In this document: positions 16,408 through 25,182 of the stretch, in pieces
Numbering within the stretch: the first letter of the stretch is position 1
Layout: every line of letters starts with the position of its first letter
From: Ilumatobacteraceae bacterium
Lineage (GTDB): Bacteria; Actinomycetota; Acidimicrobiia; Acidimicrobiales; Ilumatobacteraceae
Length of the DNA stretch: 64,000 bases
NCBI GenBank assembly: GCA_033344875.1
Contig: JAWPMO010000001.1
Span: 3,931,595 to 3,995,594, forward strand
Direction of reading: 5' to 3'
The notes under the pieces: model-generated
The model's input: only the letters and a program-made list of their open reading frames with translations
What the model was told of the DNA's origin: nothing
The model's database searches: none
Translations under genes and position numbers: made by a program

Positions 16408-16827
16408 GTGGTCGTGAACTCGACCGACGGCCCGTCCGACAACGAACTGATCGACCTCGCCCGGTCCAACACCGACCGGGCGTACGCCCCGTACTCGAAG
16501 TTCGAGACGGCGGCGGCGGTCACGACCGACGCCGGCGACGTCGTGGTCGGTGTCCTGGTCGAGAACGTCTCCCTCGGACTGGCGATGTGCGCGGAGCGGG
16601 CGGCGATGTTCTCGGCGGTGGCCTCGGGTGCCAAGCCGACCCGGTTGGCACTGGCCGCCCCGGACACCGACGGGTCGCTGACCTGGCCGTGCGGCGCCTG
16701 CCTCCAGGTCGCACTCGAACTCGGTGGGCGCGAGATGATCGTCGTGGTCGGGGACGACGACGATGGTCCCATCGCCGTGTCGACGGTCGGCGAGCTGTTG
16801 CCGAACGGACCGAAGGTCGGCGCCTGA
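16408..16827 (+). CDS. cdd: Cytidine deaminase
   Basis: About 139 residues from GTG 16408; GTG 16414 is an equal candidate, and a TTG at 16381 would place the start too close to the terminator. The zinc and catalytic motifs CAER and PCGACLQV are present, with Glu acting as proton shuttle. The N-terminal part has the substrate motif YAPYSKF. It deaminates cytidine and deoxycytidine for pyrimidine salvage and should form the tetrameric class. The length fits that class. It converges on the acetyltransferase gene, 9 nt away. Confidence 0.9.
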   Translation: MVVNSTDGPSDNELIDLARSNTDRAYAPYSKFETAAAVTTDAGDVVVGVLVENVSLGLAMCAERAAMFSAVASGAKPTRLALAAPDTDGSLTWPCGACLQVALELGGREMIVVVGDDDDGPIAVSTVGELLPNGPKVGA

Positions 16828-16836
16828 CGGCTTCGT

Positions 16837-17370
16837 TCAGGTGAGGTCCTTGCGGTACTCCACCTCGGGGACCTTGACCTCGCAGTAGTCGTCGAAGTCG
16901 GCGGTCATGCCCGACGTCTGCCAGCCGAACTTCTCGTAGAACGCCCGCGCCCGCGGATTGTCGTCGAGCACCCACAACACGGCGCTGTCGAATCCTTCAG
17001 CGCGCAGCCGGGTCTCGGTGTACTCCATCATCGTCGCCGCCAGCCCGTTGCCCCACATGTCGGGGTGGAGGTAGAACGCCCACACCTCGCCGCGACCGGT
17101 GAAGCCGCGCGCCCGTTCACGTTCGGGGCCGTAGGAGACGAACCCGACCACACGGTCGCCGTCGTCGCTCGCCTGCACCGCGACGGCGACGCGATGGCCG
17201 GGAGCGAACCTCCACAGGTTCCAGAAGGAGCGGCGCGACGAGTCGAAGTCGTCGGCGTACAGGACCGACCGCGGGAAGACATGGGCGTAGCCGGCGCGCC
17301 AGGACGCGACCTGGACGTCGGTGATGCCGTCGGCGTCGTCGCGCGTCGCTGCCCGGATCTCGAAAGACAT
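16837..17370 (-). CDS. GNAT-family N-acetyltransferase
   Basis: 177 residues of the GNAT fold. The N-terminal strand-helix (IRAATRDDADGITDVQVASW) is characteristic. The acetyl-CoA loop is around residues 106-118, where MWGNGLAATMM stands in place of the classic RGxGxG/A. The C-terminal NPRARAFYEKFGWQ is the family's last helix and strand. The acceptor substrate is unknown. It lies downstream of the sigma factor gene on the same strand with a 51-nt gap that contains a GCGGCG/CGCCGC hairpin (17389-17403), so co-transcription is uncertain. Confidence 0.88.
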   Translation of the reverse strand: MSFEIRAATRDDADGITDVQVASWRAGYAHVFPRSVLYADDFDSSRRSFWNLWRFAPGHRVAVAVQASDDGDRVVGFVSYGPERERARGFTGRGEVWAFYLHPDMWGNGLAATMMEYTETRLRAEGFDSAVLWVLDDNPRARAFYEKFGWQTSGMTADFDDYCEVKVPEVEYRKDLT

Positions 17371-17421
17371 CGACCCAGTTTGGCAAACGCGGCGTGTCGC
17401 CGCCCGATGGACCGGCGCGTG

Positions 17422-18360
<939 letters not shown>

Positions 18361-18515
18361 GTTGTTGGCTCCCTTGGGTCCGATGCTTGGACGAGTCGCC
18401 GAATCGGCGATCGCTGATGCCTCTCAGGTCGTCTGGTCGGTGCTGACGTTCGGGGTGCCACTCCCGTTCGCCTTGCGGGCTGCACGATCCACCAGGTCAC
18501 TGAAGGGTTGTGCTA

Positions 18516-18543
18516 ACGATACCGACGCGCTCCAGATGGCCAA
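18516..18543 (-). promoter_or_regulatory. Candidate promoter of the sigma factor gene
   Basis: On the minus strand TTGGCC (18543-18538) and TATCGT (18521-18516) are 16 nt apart. Each matches the consensus in 4 of 6 positions. The transcript would have a leader of about 150 nt. Confidence 0.35.
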
Positions 18544-18704
18544 CCAGCGGGGCCCGTTTCCCCGGCGGATAACTGTGTTCCGTATGGCTGGCCTGGTGGT
18601 ATCTCATTTTCAGATCGGAACGTATCGCTCTCACGGGGCCCGTCGGGTGGCTCGAAGCCGCCCGATCGGGTGACCTCGGGAGTTCGTCGGGCGGGACGCG
18701 GTTT

Positions 18705-18762
18705 CCGGTACCGGGATGCCCCTGACCGGTATGATTGGAGGTCACTCGTGCCCTCTGGGCAC
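18705..18762 (+). promoter_or_regulatory. Candidate promoter, operator and leader hairpin of the Bax-inhibitor gene
   Basis: TATGAT at 18730-18735 is a good -10 hexamer without a matching -35. In place of the -35 lies the perfect palindrome CCGGTACCGG (18705-18714), a possible activator or repressor site. The leader would contain GTGCCC-TCT-GGGCAC (18748-18762), a 6-bp hairpin ending 10 nt before the ribosome-binding site. Confidence 0.4.
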
Positions 18763-18784
18763 GGAGATTCCGAAGGAGGGATCG

Positions 18785-19612
18785 ATGGCAAATCCGGTTC
18801 TGAACGACCGAGCGCTGGCGCAGGCATCCAACACGTGGGCGCCGCCCGAGCCCAACACCGAGTACTTCCCACCCGTGAGCGACGGGCCGAGCAGCCCGTA
18901 CGTGCGCGAGACCATGACCGTCAACGGCGTGATCAGCGCCACGGCCACCCTGTTCGTGCTGCTGCTCGCGAGCGCCACGTTCGGTTGGCTCTCGACCGGC
19001 GCCCCTGAGGAGGTCCTGTTCTCCGACGGCAGCGTCGGCTACCAGAACACGATCCCGATGCTCGCCTGGGGCGGTCTGATCGTCGGCATCGGTCTGACGT
19101 TCCTCCTGATGTTCAAGCCGCACCTCGCGAAGTTCATCGCTCCGATCTACGCGATCGCCGAAGGCTTCTTCGTCGGCGCGATCTCGCGGGCCTACGAGAA
19201 CCTGTACGACGGCCTCGTCGTCCAGGCGGCCGGCATGACGCTCGCCGTGTTCGCCGTGATGCTCGTGCTCTACCGCACCGGCGTCATCAGGGTGACCGAA
19301 CGATTCCGCAAGATCGTCGTCACCGCCACGATCGGCGTCATGGTCTTCTACGGCATCAGCATGCTGATCAGCCTCTTCGGCGGCTCGGTCAGCTTCCTGT
19401 CGAGTCCGAGCCTGCTCGGCATCGGCTTCAGCGTGCTGGTCGCCGGTCTGGCGGCGTTCAACCTGGCGCTCGACTTCGACTTCATCGAGAAGGGTTCGAA
19501 GCAGGGCCTCGACAAGAACTTCGAGTGGTACGCCGCGTTCGGACTCCTCGTCACGATCATCTGGCTGTACCTCGAACTGCTCCGCCTGCTCGCCAAGCTC
19601 CGCGAGCGGTGA
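18785..19612 (+). CDS. Bax inhibitor-1/YccA-family membrane protein
   Basis: 275 residues from ATG 18785 with a strong AAGGAGGG at 18773-18780. A soluble N-terminus of about 45 residues is followed by seven hydrophobic helices and a short basic tail. The order and the charged residues near the C-terminus (ALDFDFIEKG) match the BI-1/YccA family, whose bacterial member YetJ is a pH-sensitive calcium leak channel. Calcium leak or protease modulation is therefore a family-based guess. The stop overlaps the GTG of the next gene (GTGA). Confidence 0.87.
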   Translation: MANPVLNDRALAQASNTWAPPEPNTEYFPPVSDGPSSPYVRETMTVNGVISATATLFVLLLASATFGWLSTGAPEEVLFSDGSVGYQNTIPMLAWGGLIVGIGLTFLLMFKPHLAKFIAPIYAIAEGFFVGAISRAYENLYDGLVVQAAGMTLAVFAVMLVLYRTGVIRVTERFRKIVVTATIGVMVFYGISMLISLFGGSVSFLSSPSLLGIGFSVLVAGLAAFNLALDFDFIEKGSKQGLDKNFEWYAAFGLLVTIIWLYLELLRLLAKLRER

Positions 19613-20295
19613 CCCCGCTCGGCGAGGCAGTGGCCGCTTCGGCGGCTGGCGCTGCGCTCGCCGGCGCGGTCGGATCCTTGGCCGGGGTCGCCGCGCCCGC
19701 CGCGATCATCGGCGGGCTCAACGGGTTCGTCTCCGGCCGGCGCGGCATCTACGACTGGCGTTCGCCCAAGGGTGTCGGCGCCTTCGCGCTCGACTCGACC
19801 TGGGCGCTCGCCACCACGTTCTCCGGGGTCGTGTCGCACGGCGTCGCCGCGGTTCGTGGCGATGCGGGCTACTCCGACGAGCTGAGCCGTCGCCAGAACC
19901 GTCACGTCTACGCCCGCGGGTTCCAACCGCGGTCGCGGTTCGCGACCACGTTCGGCAACGTGGTCAACGGTGCCGGCGATCTCACGAAGCCGCGCCGGGC
20001 CAAGCTGGTGACCGACCACGAGGACGTCCACGTCTGGCAGGCCCGATGGTTCGGGCCCCTGTACCCGGCGCTCTATCTCGGTTGGGCGGTCGGCGGCGGC
20101 GTCGGCGGAGCGGCACTCTGGTTGCTGCGCCGACGTGACGAGCCCTTCACCAAGGTGGTCGAATCGTGTGCGTACTACCTCAACCCGTTCGAGTACTGGG
20201 CGTACAGCCGCGACGACCATTGGCCGCCGCACGGTCTCGTCGAATCGATCGGGCCGAAGCGACCGATCGTGCGCAGCTTCGTCAGCTTCCGCTGA
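19609..20295 (+). CDS. Conserved membrane-associated protein of unknown function
   Basis: 228 residues. The GTG start overlaps the Bax-inhibitor stop by 4 nt, so the two are co-translated. A glycine/alanine-rich hydrophobic start (about 5-45) resembles a membrane hairpin. The middle is polar, with DHEDVHVWQARWFGPLYPALY at about 143-163, a pattern with His-Glu-Asp-x-His that could be a metal site of the kind seen in DUF4157-like or minimal peptidase proteins. A second hydrophobic stretch (about 155-180) follows, and a tail with clustered aromatic residues. I do not recognise a named family. Metal binding is inferred from the histidine pattern only. Confidence 0.7.
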   Translation: MTPLGEAVAASAAGAALAGAVGSLAGVAAPAAIIGGLNGFVSGRRGIYDWRSPKGVGAFALDSTWALATTFSGVVSHGVAAVRGDAGYSDELSRRQNRHVYARGFQPRSRFATTFGNVVNGAGDLTKPRRAKLVTDHEDVHVWQARWFGPLYPALYLGWAVGGGVGGAALWLLRRRDEPFTKVVESCAYYLNPFEYWAYSRDDHWPPHGLVESIGPKRPIVRSFVSFR

Positions 20296-20339
20296 CCGGG
20301 ACGCCGCTCGGTCGGAACGAACCCCGGTCCGTGCGCTCG

Positions 20340-20744
20340 TCAGGGGTTGCGCAGGTCGGAGACGTCGCGGCGTACGAGCGTCAGCACCCGGTGGGTGCCG
20401 GGGTCGAGGACCGGGTCGGCCCGTCCGGAGAGTCGGTCGAGTTCGTCGAGCAGTCGGTCGATCACCGAGCGGTAGGCCACCGGGTCGGGCCCACTCGGGA
20501 GCCGGGTCCGACTCGCGTCGGTGACGGCGGCTTCGAGGTCGACCGGCGGGATCGTGGGGGAGCGTTGCGCCCAGAGTTCGGCGTGCCAGGCGTGCCGGTG
20601 GCACGCGGTCGCGTACCACCGCTGGTGCTCGACGTCGGCGTCGGCGACCCACGCGCCGAGTTCGCGGAAAAGGTCGAGGCTCAGCGCTCGCTGCCGGGCG
20701 CAGACGTCGCCCAACTCGACGATGCCGAGTGTTCCGGTGCTCAC
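20340..20744 (-). CDS. Small hypothetical helical protein
   Basis: 134 residues from GTG 20744, which overlaps the TGA of the upstream ABC1 kinase (GTGA). The N-terminal half is predicted helical with Glu and several His residues (EHQRWYATACHRHAWHAELW), which recalls ferritin-like four-helix proteins without giving a firm match. The rest is hydrophilic and ends in Arg-Asn-Pro. Tight coupling to the kinase gene suggests linked function. No catalytic motif identified. Confidence 0.62.
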   Translation of the reverse strand: MSTGTLGIVELGDVCARQRALSLDLFRELGAWVADADVEHQRWYATACHRHAWHAELWAQRSPTIPPVDLEAAVTDASRTRLPSGPDPVAYRSVIDRLLDELDRLSGRADPVLDPGTHRVLTLVRRDVSDLRNP

Positions 20745-22180
20745 CGGGCCACCGCCCACCACGCCGCTTCGGCGGCTCCGAGATCGGTCGCGGGCTCGCC
20801 GTCGGCGACGTACTCGAGCAGCATCCCTCGGAACGGTCCGCCGACCTCGAGCTTGCCGAGGATCGCGTTGACGCCCCAGACGACCCGGTCGAGGATCACG
20901 AAGCTGGGCGGCATGTTGAGATGCTCGATCACGTCGGAGTGTGGGCCGTTGACGTCGAAGATCTTGGCGATCGTGTCGATCATCCACTGTCGGGTGAACG
21001 TGAACTCGTCGGTCAGGTACGGGACGTAGGGGCTCGAGACGTAGTCGAAGACGTGGTCGGCGTCGAGCCCGTGATTCGCTCGGAGGAATCCGCTCTGCTC
21101 CATGGCGGCGACGAGTCGTTCGGGATCGCGGTGCACGATCACGGCGTCGAGGGTCGGTCGCAGCGTCTCCCACTCGCCGGGTGACCAGCGTTTGACCAGC
21201 CCGTAGTCGAGGAACGTCACGCTGCCGTCGTGGTGAAACTTGTAGTTGCCGGGGTGCGGGTCGCCGTTGAAGGCGCCGTGGCGAACGACCGCGTGCTGGG
21301 AGAACCGCCACACGACCTCGCCGGCTCGCTGTTTCGTGTCGTGGCTCGCGGTGGCGCGGAACTCGTCGAACGACATGCCGTCGACCCACTCGGACGTCAG
21401 CACCTTCTCGGTCGAGTACTCGGTGACCACACGCGGAATCCGGACCCAGGGGTGACCGGCGAACAGGCGGGCGAACTCCGCGGCGTTGTCGGCCTCGAGG
21501 CCGTAGTCGAGTTCTTCACGCATCCGCGCCCGCAGTTCGTCGACGAGACCCTTCGCGTCGAGCCCCTTCAGCATCAGCGAGGAGAACATGCCGTACATCA
21601 CCTCGGCGGCGTCGAGATCGGATTCGATCGCCTCGTGCACGCCCGGGTACTGGACCTTCACGGCGACGTCGCGCCCGTCGTGGGTGACCGCCCGGTGCAC
21701 CTGACCGATGCTCGCCGCGGCGGCCGGCATGTCGGTCCAGTCGAGGAACACCTGCTCGGGCGGACGGCCCAGCGCATCGGTGACGACGCCGGCGGCGAGG
21801 CTCGGTGCCATCGGCGCGGCGTCGGCCTGGAGCGTGGCGAGCGCGGCCTGCGCCTCATCGGGCAGCGATTCGAAGATGAAGCTGATCATCTGGCCCGCCT
21901 TCATCAGGACGCCCTTCATCTCGCCGAGCTCCTTGGCGACGTCGGCGGCGGTGCGGACGGCGAACTGGGTGTCGAGTTCGGCTCGGCGCTCGGCGGGTGA
22001 GCCGACGCCACGCACCTTGGACGCAGCGAACCGGACCGAGTTCCTGGCCGACAGCTTCCAGACCCGTGCCGATCGTCCGAGGCGACCGATCGGTCCCGAG
22101 CGTCTGGCGGCGATGCTCGCCGCGGCGACGGACGCGGCGATCGCGGTCAGCGTCGCGATGGAGGCACGGCGAGGGACCAT
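20741..22180 (-). CDS. ABC1/AarF/UbiB-family atypical kinase
   Basis: 479 residues. A hydrophobic N-terminus (about 8-28) may anchor it to the membrane. The family's KxGQ motif is seen in MKAGQMISF at about 93-101. The alanine-rich nucleotide loop AAAASIGQVHRA, the VAVKVQYPG lysine strand, the HGAFNGDPHPGNYKF catalytic/metal region and the FLDYGLVKR segment all follow in order. UbiB/COQ8 members support quinone synthesis by ATPase-driven extraction of lipid intermediates. In this menaquinone-using context a role in quinone or isoprenoid lipid handling is plausible but unproven. Confidence 0.93.
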   Translation of the reverse strand: MVPRRASIATLTAIAASVAAASIAARRSGPIGRLGRSARVWKLSARNSVRFAASKVRGVGSPAERRAELDTQFAVRTAADVAKELGEMKGVLMKAGQMISFIFESLPDEAQAALATLQADAAPMAPSLAAGVVTDALGRPPEQVFLDWTDMPAAAASIGQVHRAVTHDGRDVAVKVQYPGVHEAIESDLDAAEVMYGMFSSLMLKGLDAKGLVDELRARMREELDYGLEADNAAEFARLFAGHPWVRIPRVVTEYSTEKVLTSEWVDGMSFDEFRATASHDTKQRAGEVVWRFSQHAVVRHGAFNGDPHPGNYKFHHDGSVTFLDYGLVKRWSPGEWETLRPTLDAVIVHRDPERLVAAMEQSGFLRANHGLDADHVFDYVSSPYVPYLTDEFTFTRQWMIDTIAKIFDVNGPHSDVIEHLNMPPSFVILDRVVWGVNAILGKLEVGGPFRGMLLEYVADGEPATDLGAAEAAWWAVAR

Positions 22181-22190
22181 GTCGGCCGAA

Positions 22191-22415
22191 TCAGACGCGG
22201 CGTGCGACCGGGTTGGCCGCGAGGACCTCGTCGGGGATCGGATCGCCCGTCACCTCGTCGACCCAGTAGCTCCCGTCGTCGAGCGCGGCCAGCGCGGCCT
22301 CGACCGCCGTGAGGTCACGCTCGATCGCCGCCAGGTCGGGCGACGCCGTCGCCGGATCGGCCGGCGTCGGGTCGGATGCTGCTCCCTCGTCGGGTGCATG
22401 GTCGGCGTCGGTCAC
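22191..22415 (-). CDS. Short cysteine-free DksA/TraR-like protein
   Basis: 74 residues from GTG 22415. After an acidic, disordered start (about 1-28), residues 30-74 (AALDDGSYWVDEVTGDPIPD, then EVLAANPVARR) match the C-terminal module of DksA/TraR proteins, in which a helix leads to a Gly-x-Tyr turn, a zinc-knuckle loop and a Pro-Ile-x-x-x-x-Leu helix. The four zinc cysteines are replaced, so zinc binding is lost. It may still act on RNA polymerase, or it may be a repurposed domain. It lies 10 nt upstream of the ABC1 kinase gene. Confidence 0.7.
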   Translation of the reverse strand: MTDADHAPDEGAASDPTPADPATASPDLAAIERDLTAVEAALAALDDGSYWVDEVTGDPIPDEVLAANPVARRV

Positions 22416-22767
22416 GGGTCCGACGCTACCCGGTCGTCGGCCGACCCCGGAACTCGGTCGGAGACCGAGCCGAGGGTTGAACCGTCGGGAGAACAGAGCG
22501 AGGGCGATCTCGACCGATGATGGCGGAATCATCGGGAGCTCGCCCTCGCCGCCCCATTATGACGTCGTCAAGATCTCATCGAACCGGGCGCACCTGTTGC
22601 GTCCGTCACACGCCCGCGACGGACGATCGAGACCCGCCGCTCCGTCCGTCGTCCTCGTCGTCCGGGCTTCAATTTGCCGAGAATCTCGGTCAAAAGTATG
22701 CAAACTTGCGGGAATACTGTAACGTCGGGCATCACCTGAACGAACGTCCGTGGCGGAAGGGAGTGAC
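22416..22767. other. 352-nt divergent intergenic region
   Basis: Between the DksA-like gene and the first prepilin gene. It holds two stem-loops (listed separately), an AT-richer stretch at about 22662-22724, and a TACTGT hexamer at 22715-22720 that could be the -10 box of the pilin operon. A bulged inverted repeat, CCGAG-AAT-CTCGG at 22677-22689, lies at the matching -35 position. No protein-coding gene is supported. Confidence 0.5.
22453..22549. ncRNA. Tandem stem-loops, candidate structured RNA or insulator
   Basis: CTCGGTC-GGA-GACCGAG at 22453-22469 is a perfect 7-bp hairpin. A larger one follows: GCGAGGGCGA (22498-22507) pairs with TCGCCCTCGC (22540-22549), CTC pairs with GAG (22509-22511 with 22536-22538), and CCGATGAT (22514-22521) pairs with ATCATCGG (22528-22535) around GGCGGA. 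It lies between divergent genes, where an ordinary terminator would have nothing to terminate. It may be a small RNA or a leader structure. Confidence 0.4.
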
Positions 22768-23247
22768 GTGACAGGATTCCGACATCTCGGCGACACCGAT
22801 CGCGTGACGCCTCCCGATCGAGGCATCACGTTCGTCGAGATCCTCGTCACGATCACGTTGCTCGGCACCGTCGTCCTCGGCGTGCTCGCGGCGACGCAGG
22901 CGTCGGTCCGCGCGTCGCGAGTGAGCCGCGAAGCCGCTCGCGTCGAGTCGGCGCTCCTGACCGCCGCCGAGCGGATCGAACGGGCCCCACGTTCCGACGC
23001 CGCGTACCGGTGCGATCTGAGCGGCCCGGTGTATGCCGCGGCGCAGCTCAAGCTGGGGGTCACCGCAGCACAGGCGCCGTCGTACGCAACGGTCAGTTAC
23101 CAGCACCTGGCAGCGGGGGTCTGGGTCGACGGCGCCTGTCCTGACGGGTCGTACCTCCCGAACCTGGTGCAACGCATCACGGTCACCATGACGAGCCCGA
23201 ACAACGGGCTGCAACGAGAAATCGAGGTGCTGAAGGGCGATGCGTAG
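22768..23247 (+). CDS. Type IV prepilin-like protein (PilV/GspI type)
   Basis: 159 residues from GTG 22768, preceded by AAGGGAG at 22757-22763; GTG 22750 is an alternative. The leader ends in DRG, then ITFVEILVTITLLG, so cleavage is predicted after Gly19, with Glu at position +5 of the mature protein. One hydrophobic helix (about 20-42) is followed by a globular domain with two Cys that may form a disulfide. It begins a three-gene run of prepilin-like proteins, with the next start 8 bp inside its end. It is probably a minor pilin or pseudopilin. No prepilin peptidase or ATPase gene is in the window. Confidence 0.82.
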   Translation: MTGFRHLGDTDRVTPPDRGITFVEILVTITLLGTVVLGVLAATQASVRASRVSREAARVESALLTAAERIERAPRSDAAYRCDLSGPVYAAAQLKLGVTAAQAPSYATVSYQHLAAGVWVDGACPDGSYLPNLVQRITVTMTSPNNGLQREIEVLKGDA

Positions 23248-25180
23248 ACACCACGACGATGCCGGCATGACGTTGATCGAACTGGTCGTCTCCGTCGCGG
23301 TTGTGGCCCTGATCGCCACGGTGCTCGCAGCGGCGATCACGGTCGTGTTCCGCCAGGCACCCGAGACCACCGCACGCGCCGACACGGCCCGCTGGGAACA
23401 GAACCTCGGGACCTGGTTGCCGGCGGACCTGACGTCGGCCGAGTGGCCCGACTCGACCGACCCCGCTCAGGCCGTCGGCTACGTGGCGTACGAGCCGTGT
23501 GCCACGGCCGCCTGCACGTTCGGCGACAACATCGCTCATCTGTCGTGGAACGACGAAGGTGTCAACGTCGACGTGAGCTACCGATACGGCGTCACCGCCG
23601 ACGGCACCTACGAGTTCCGTCGGGTCGAGTGTCGCGGCGGCTCGTGCCGGACCGTCACCCTCGTGCGCGACATGCCGCCGCCGGCGGCCGGTGGCACGCC
23701 GCCGATCAGCGTGACCTTCCCGCCGGACGTGCTCGAGACCGACCCGAACGGCAGCGAGATCGTCAACTCGAGCGGGCGCCGCGTCACCGTCAGCGTGTAC
23801 GGCGCGGCGGGCACCGATCTGCTCACCTTCAGCGGTGGTGGCGTCGAGCGCGTCGACCTCGAACCGGCCGCCATCCAGCCACCCGAGTTCCTCCAGGCAC
23901 GTAGTGGTTGCGGCGGACCGATCACCCTGATCGTCGACGAGTCGGGTTCGCTCAGCAACGCCGACGTCAACCGCGTCAAGGCCGGCGTCGAGTCGTTCGT
24001 CGAGACCTTCGCCGGTACGCCGACGCTCCTCCAGATCGTCGGGTTCAGCAGCCGGGCGCGCGTGCTCGACGACAACCCGAACTCGTCGCCGCATCCCTGG
24101 AACTACTGGTTCGATCTGTCCGAACAGTCGGTCGTCGACGACCTGCTCGGCTCGTCGTCACCGATCGACGACCTCGACAACAGCGGTGCGACCAACTGGG
24201 AAGATGCGCTGTACCGGGCCTTCTACACCGAGGGTGGCCAGACCTACGAGGCCGTCTCCAACCCGGCGACGCCGCCGGCCGAGCTGGTCGTGTTCTTCAC
24301 CGACGGCCTGCCGACCAACGACCGCGACACCGACAACCAGACGGGCGCCGAAACCCCGGAGGCGCCATCGGTGCCGAGCCACTTCGACTACGACAACACG
24401 ACCGATGCCACCCAGTTCAGTCCGCGAGGCTGGTACCGGGCCAGCTGGTTGCTGCAGCAGACGTCGACGCGGGTCATCGGCGTCGGCGTCGGCAATCAGA
24501 TCGACGACTGGGTCAACCTCGACCGTGACACGACCATCCCCGACTCGGTGATCGCTTCGAGCTGGTCGGCGCCGTACCGATCGGGCACCGGCTTCTCCCA
24601 CGCCCGTTCGTTCCTGGCCGAGGTGCCGCTCGGAGACCTGATCGCGGGCAACGACCTCAGCAATTTCAGCGGCACGACCTCCGATCGCTATCTCAAGGTC
24701 GAGTACGCAGGCGGATGGGACCCCGCTGCGGTCAAGGACGCCGACATCCTGACCACCACCGACTTCACGCAGTTCGGTGGTGCGCTCGAGTCGATCGCCC
24801 TCGCCGAGTGCGGTGGCTCGCTCACCGTCCAGACCCGCAAGGCGTCCGACGGAACGCCGCTCCGGTCAGCGGTCACCTACGAGGTGTCGGGCGTCGATCG
24901 GCCGCTCACCGAGAGCACGACGTCGGCGGTCAGCAAGACGGCCGTGTTCGACATCTCCACCGAGGGGGGTACCACCGCCGAGGTGCTCCTCCAGCCTCGC
25001 ACGCTCGAGGGCACCGGCTACACCGCCGACAACTGGGTGTGCCGGAGTCGCAACGTCGAGATCACCGACCCGAGCAAGCTGTCGTTGGCCGATCCGGGCG
25101 CGGGAGCGATCGGCGGCATCGACATCACCGTCGCCGCCAACGAGGCCGTGTCCTGCATCCTGTTCGTCGTCCCGGAGTGA
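23240..25180 (+). CDS. Prepilin-like protein fused to a von Willebrand factor A domain
   Basis: 646 residues. The leader is short: DDAG, then MTLIELVVSVAVVAL, with cleavage after Gly9 and Glu14 at position +5 of the mature protein. A helix and a PilW-like region (to about 210) follow. Residues 225-470 are a von Willebrand A domain with a full metal site: Asp233, Ser235 and Ser237 in DESGS, Thr318 in SGATNW, and Asp355 in FFTDGLPT. The C-terminal 150 residues are beta-rich. It overlaps the previous gene by 8 bp and is followed 2 nt later by the next. An adhesive tip or sensor pilin is likely. In type IV pili the VWA part is usually found in the separate PilY1 tip protein. Confidence 0.85.
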   Translation: MRRHHDDAGMTLIELVVSVAVVALIATVLAAAITVVFRQAPETTARADTARWEQNLGTWLPADLTSAEWPDSTDPAQAVGYVAYEPCATAACTFGDNIAHLSWNDEGVNVDVSYRYGVTADGTYEFRRVECRGGSCRTVTLVRDMPPPAAGGTPPISVTFPPDVLETDPNGSEIVNSSGRRVTVSVYGAAGTDLLTFSGGGVERVDLEPAAIQPPEFLQARSGCGGPITLIVDESGSLSNADVNRVKAGVESFVETFAGTPTLLQIVGFSSRARVLDDNPNSSPHPWNYWFDLSEQSVVDDLLGSSSPIDDLDNSGATNWEDALYRAFYTEGGQTYEAVSNPATPPAELVVFFTDGLPTNDRDTDNQTGAETPEAPSVPSHFDYDNTTDATQFSPRGWYRASWLLQQTSTRVIGVGVGNQIDDWVNLDRDTTIPDSVIASSWSAPYRSGTGFSHARSFLAEVPLGDLIAGNDLSNFSGTTSDRYLKVEYAGGWDPAAVKDADILTTTDFTQFGGALESIALAECGGSLTVQTRKASDGTPLRSAVTYEVSGVDRPLTESTTSAVSKTAVFDISTEGGTTAEVLLQPRTLEGTGYTADNWVCRSRNVEITDPSKLSLADPGAGAIGGIDITVAANEAVSCILFVVPE

Positions 25181-25182
25181 CC

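Larger units (their letters stand above)
18361..18784. other. 424-nt divergent intergenic region
   Basis: Between the sigma factor and the Bax-inhibitor gene. I find no coding region that I can support. It holds candidate promoters for both genes and a 9-bp hairpin, CGGGTGGCT with AGCCGCCCG around CGA (18644-18664). I compared it by eye with tmRNA, RNase P and SRP RNA signatures and saw none. Confidence 0.5.

Noticed and set aside
18513-18872. A minus-strand frame with a GFEPPDGP-like stretch
   Set aside because: Such strings often come from translating RNA genes or GC-rich intergenic DNA. I looked for a tRNA, tmRNA, RNase P or SRP RNA in 18500-18720 and found no matching fold, and the frame overlaps the promoter region and Bax-inhibitor gene.
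20296-20339. A terminator between the convergent genes here
   Set aside because: Only weak, interrupted complementarity was visible, with no stem of more than 4 bp.
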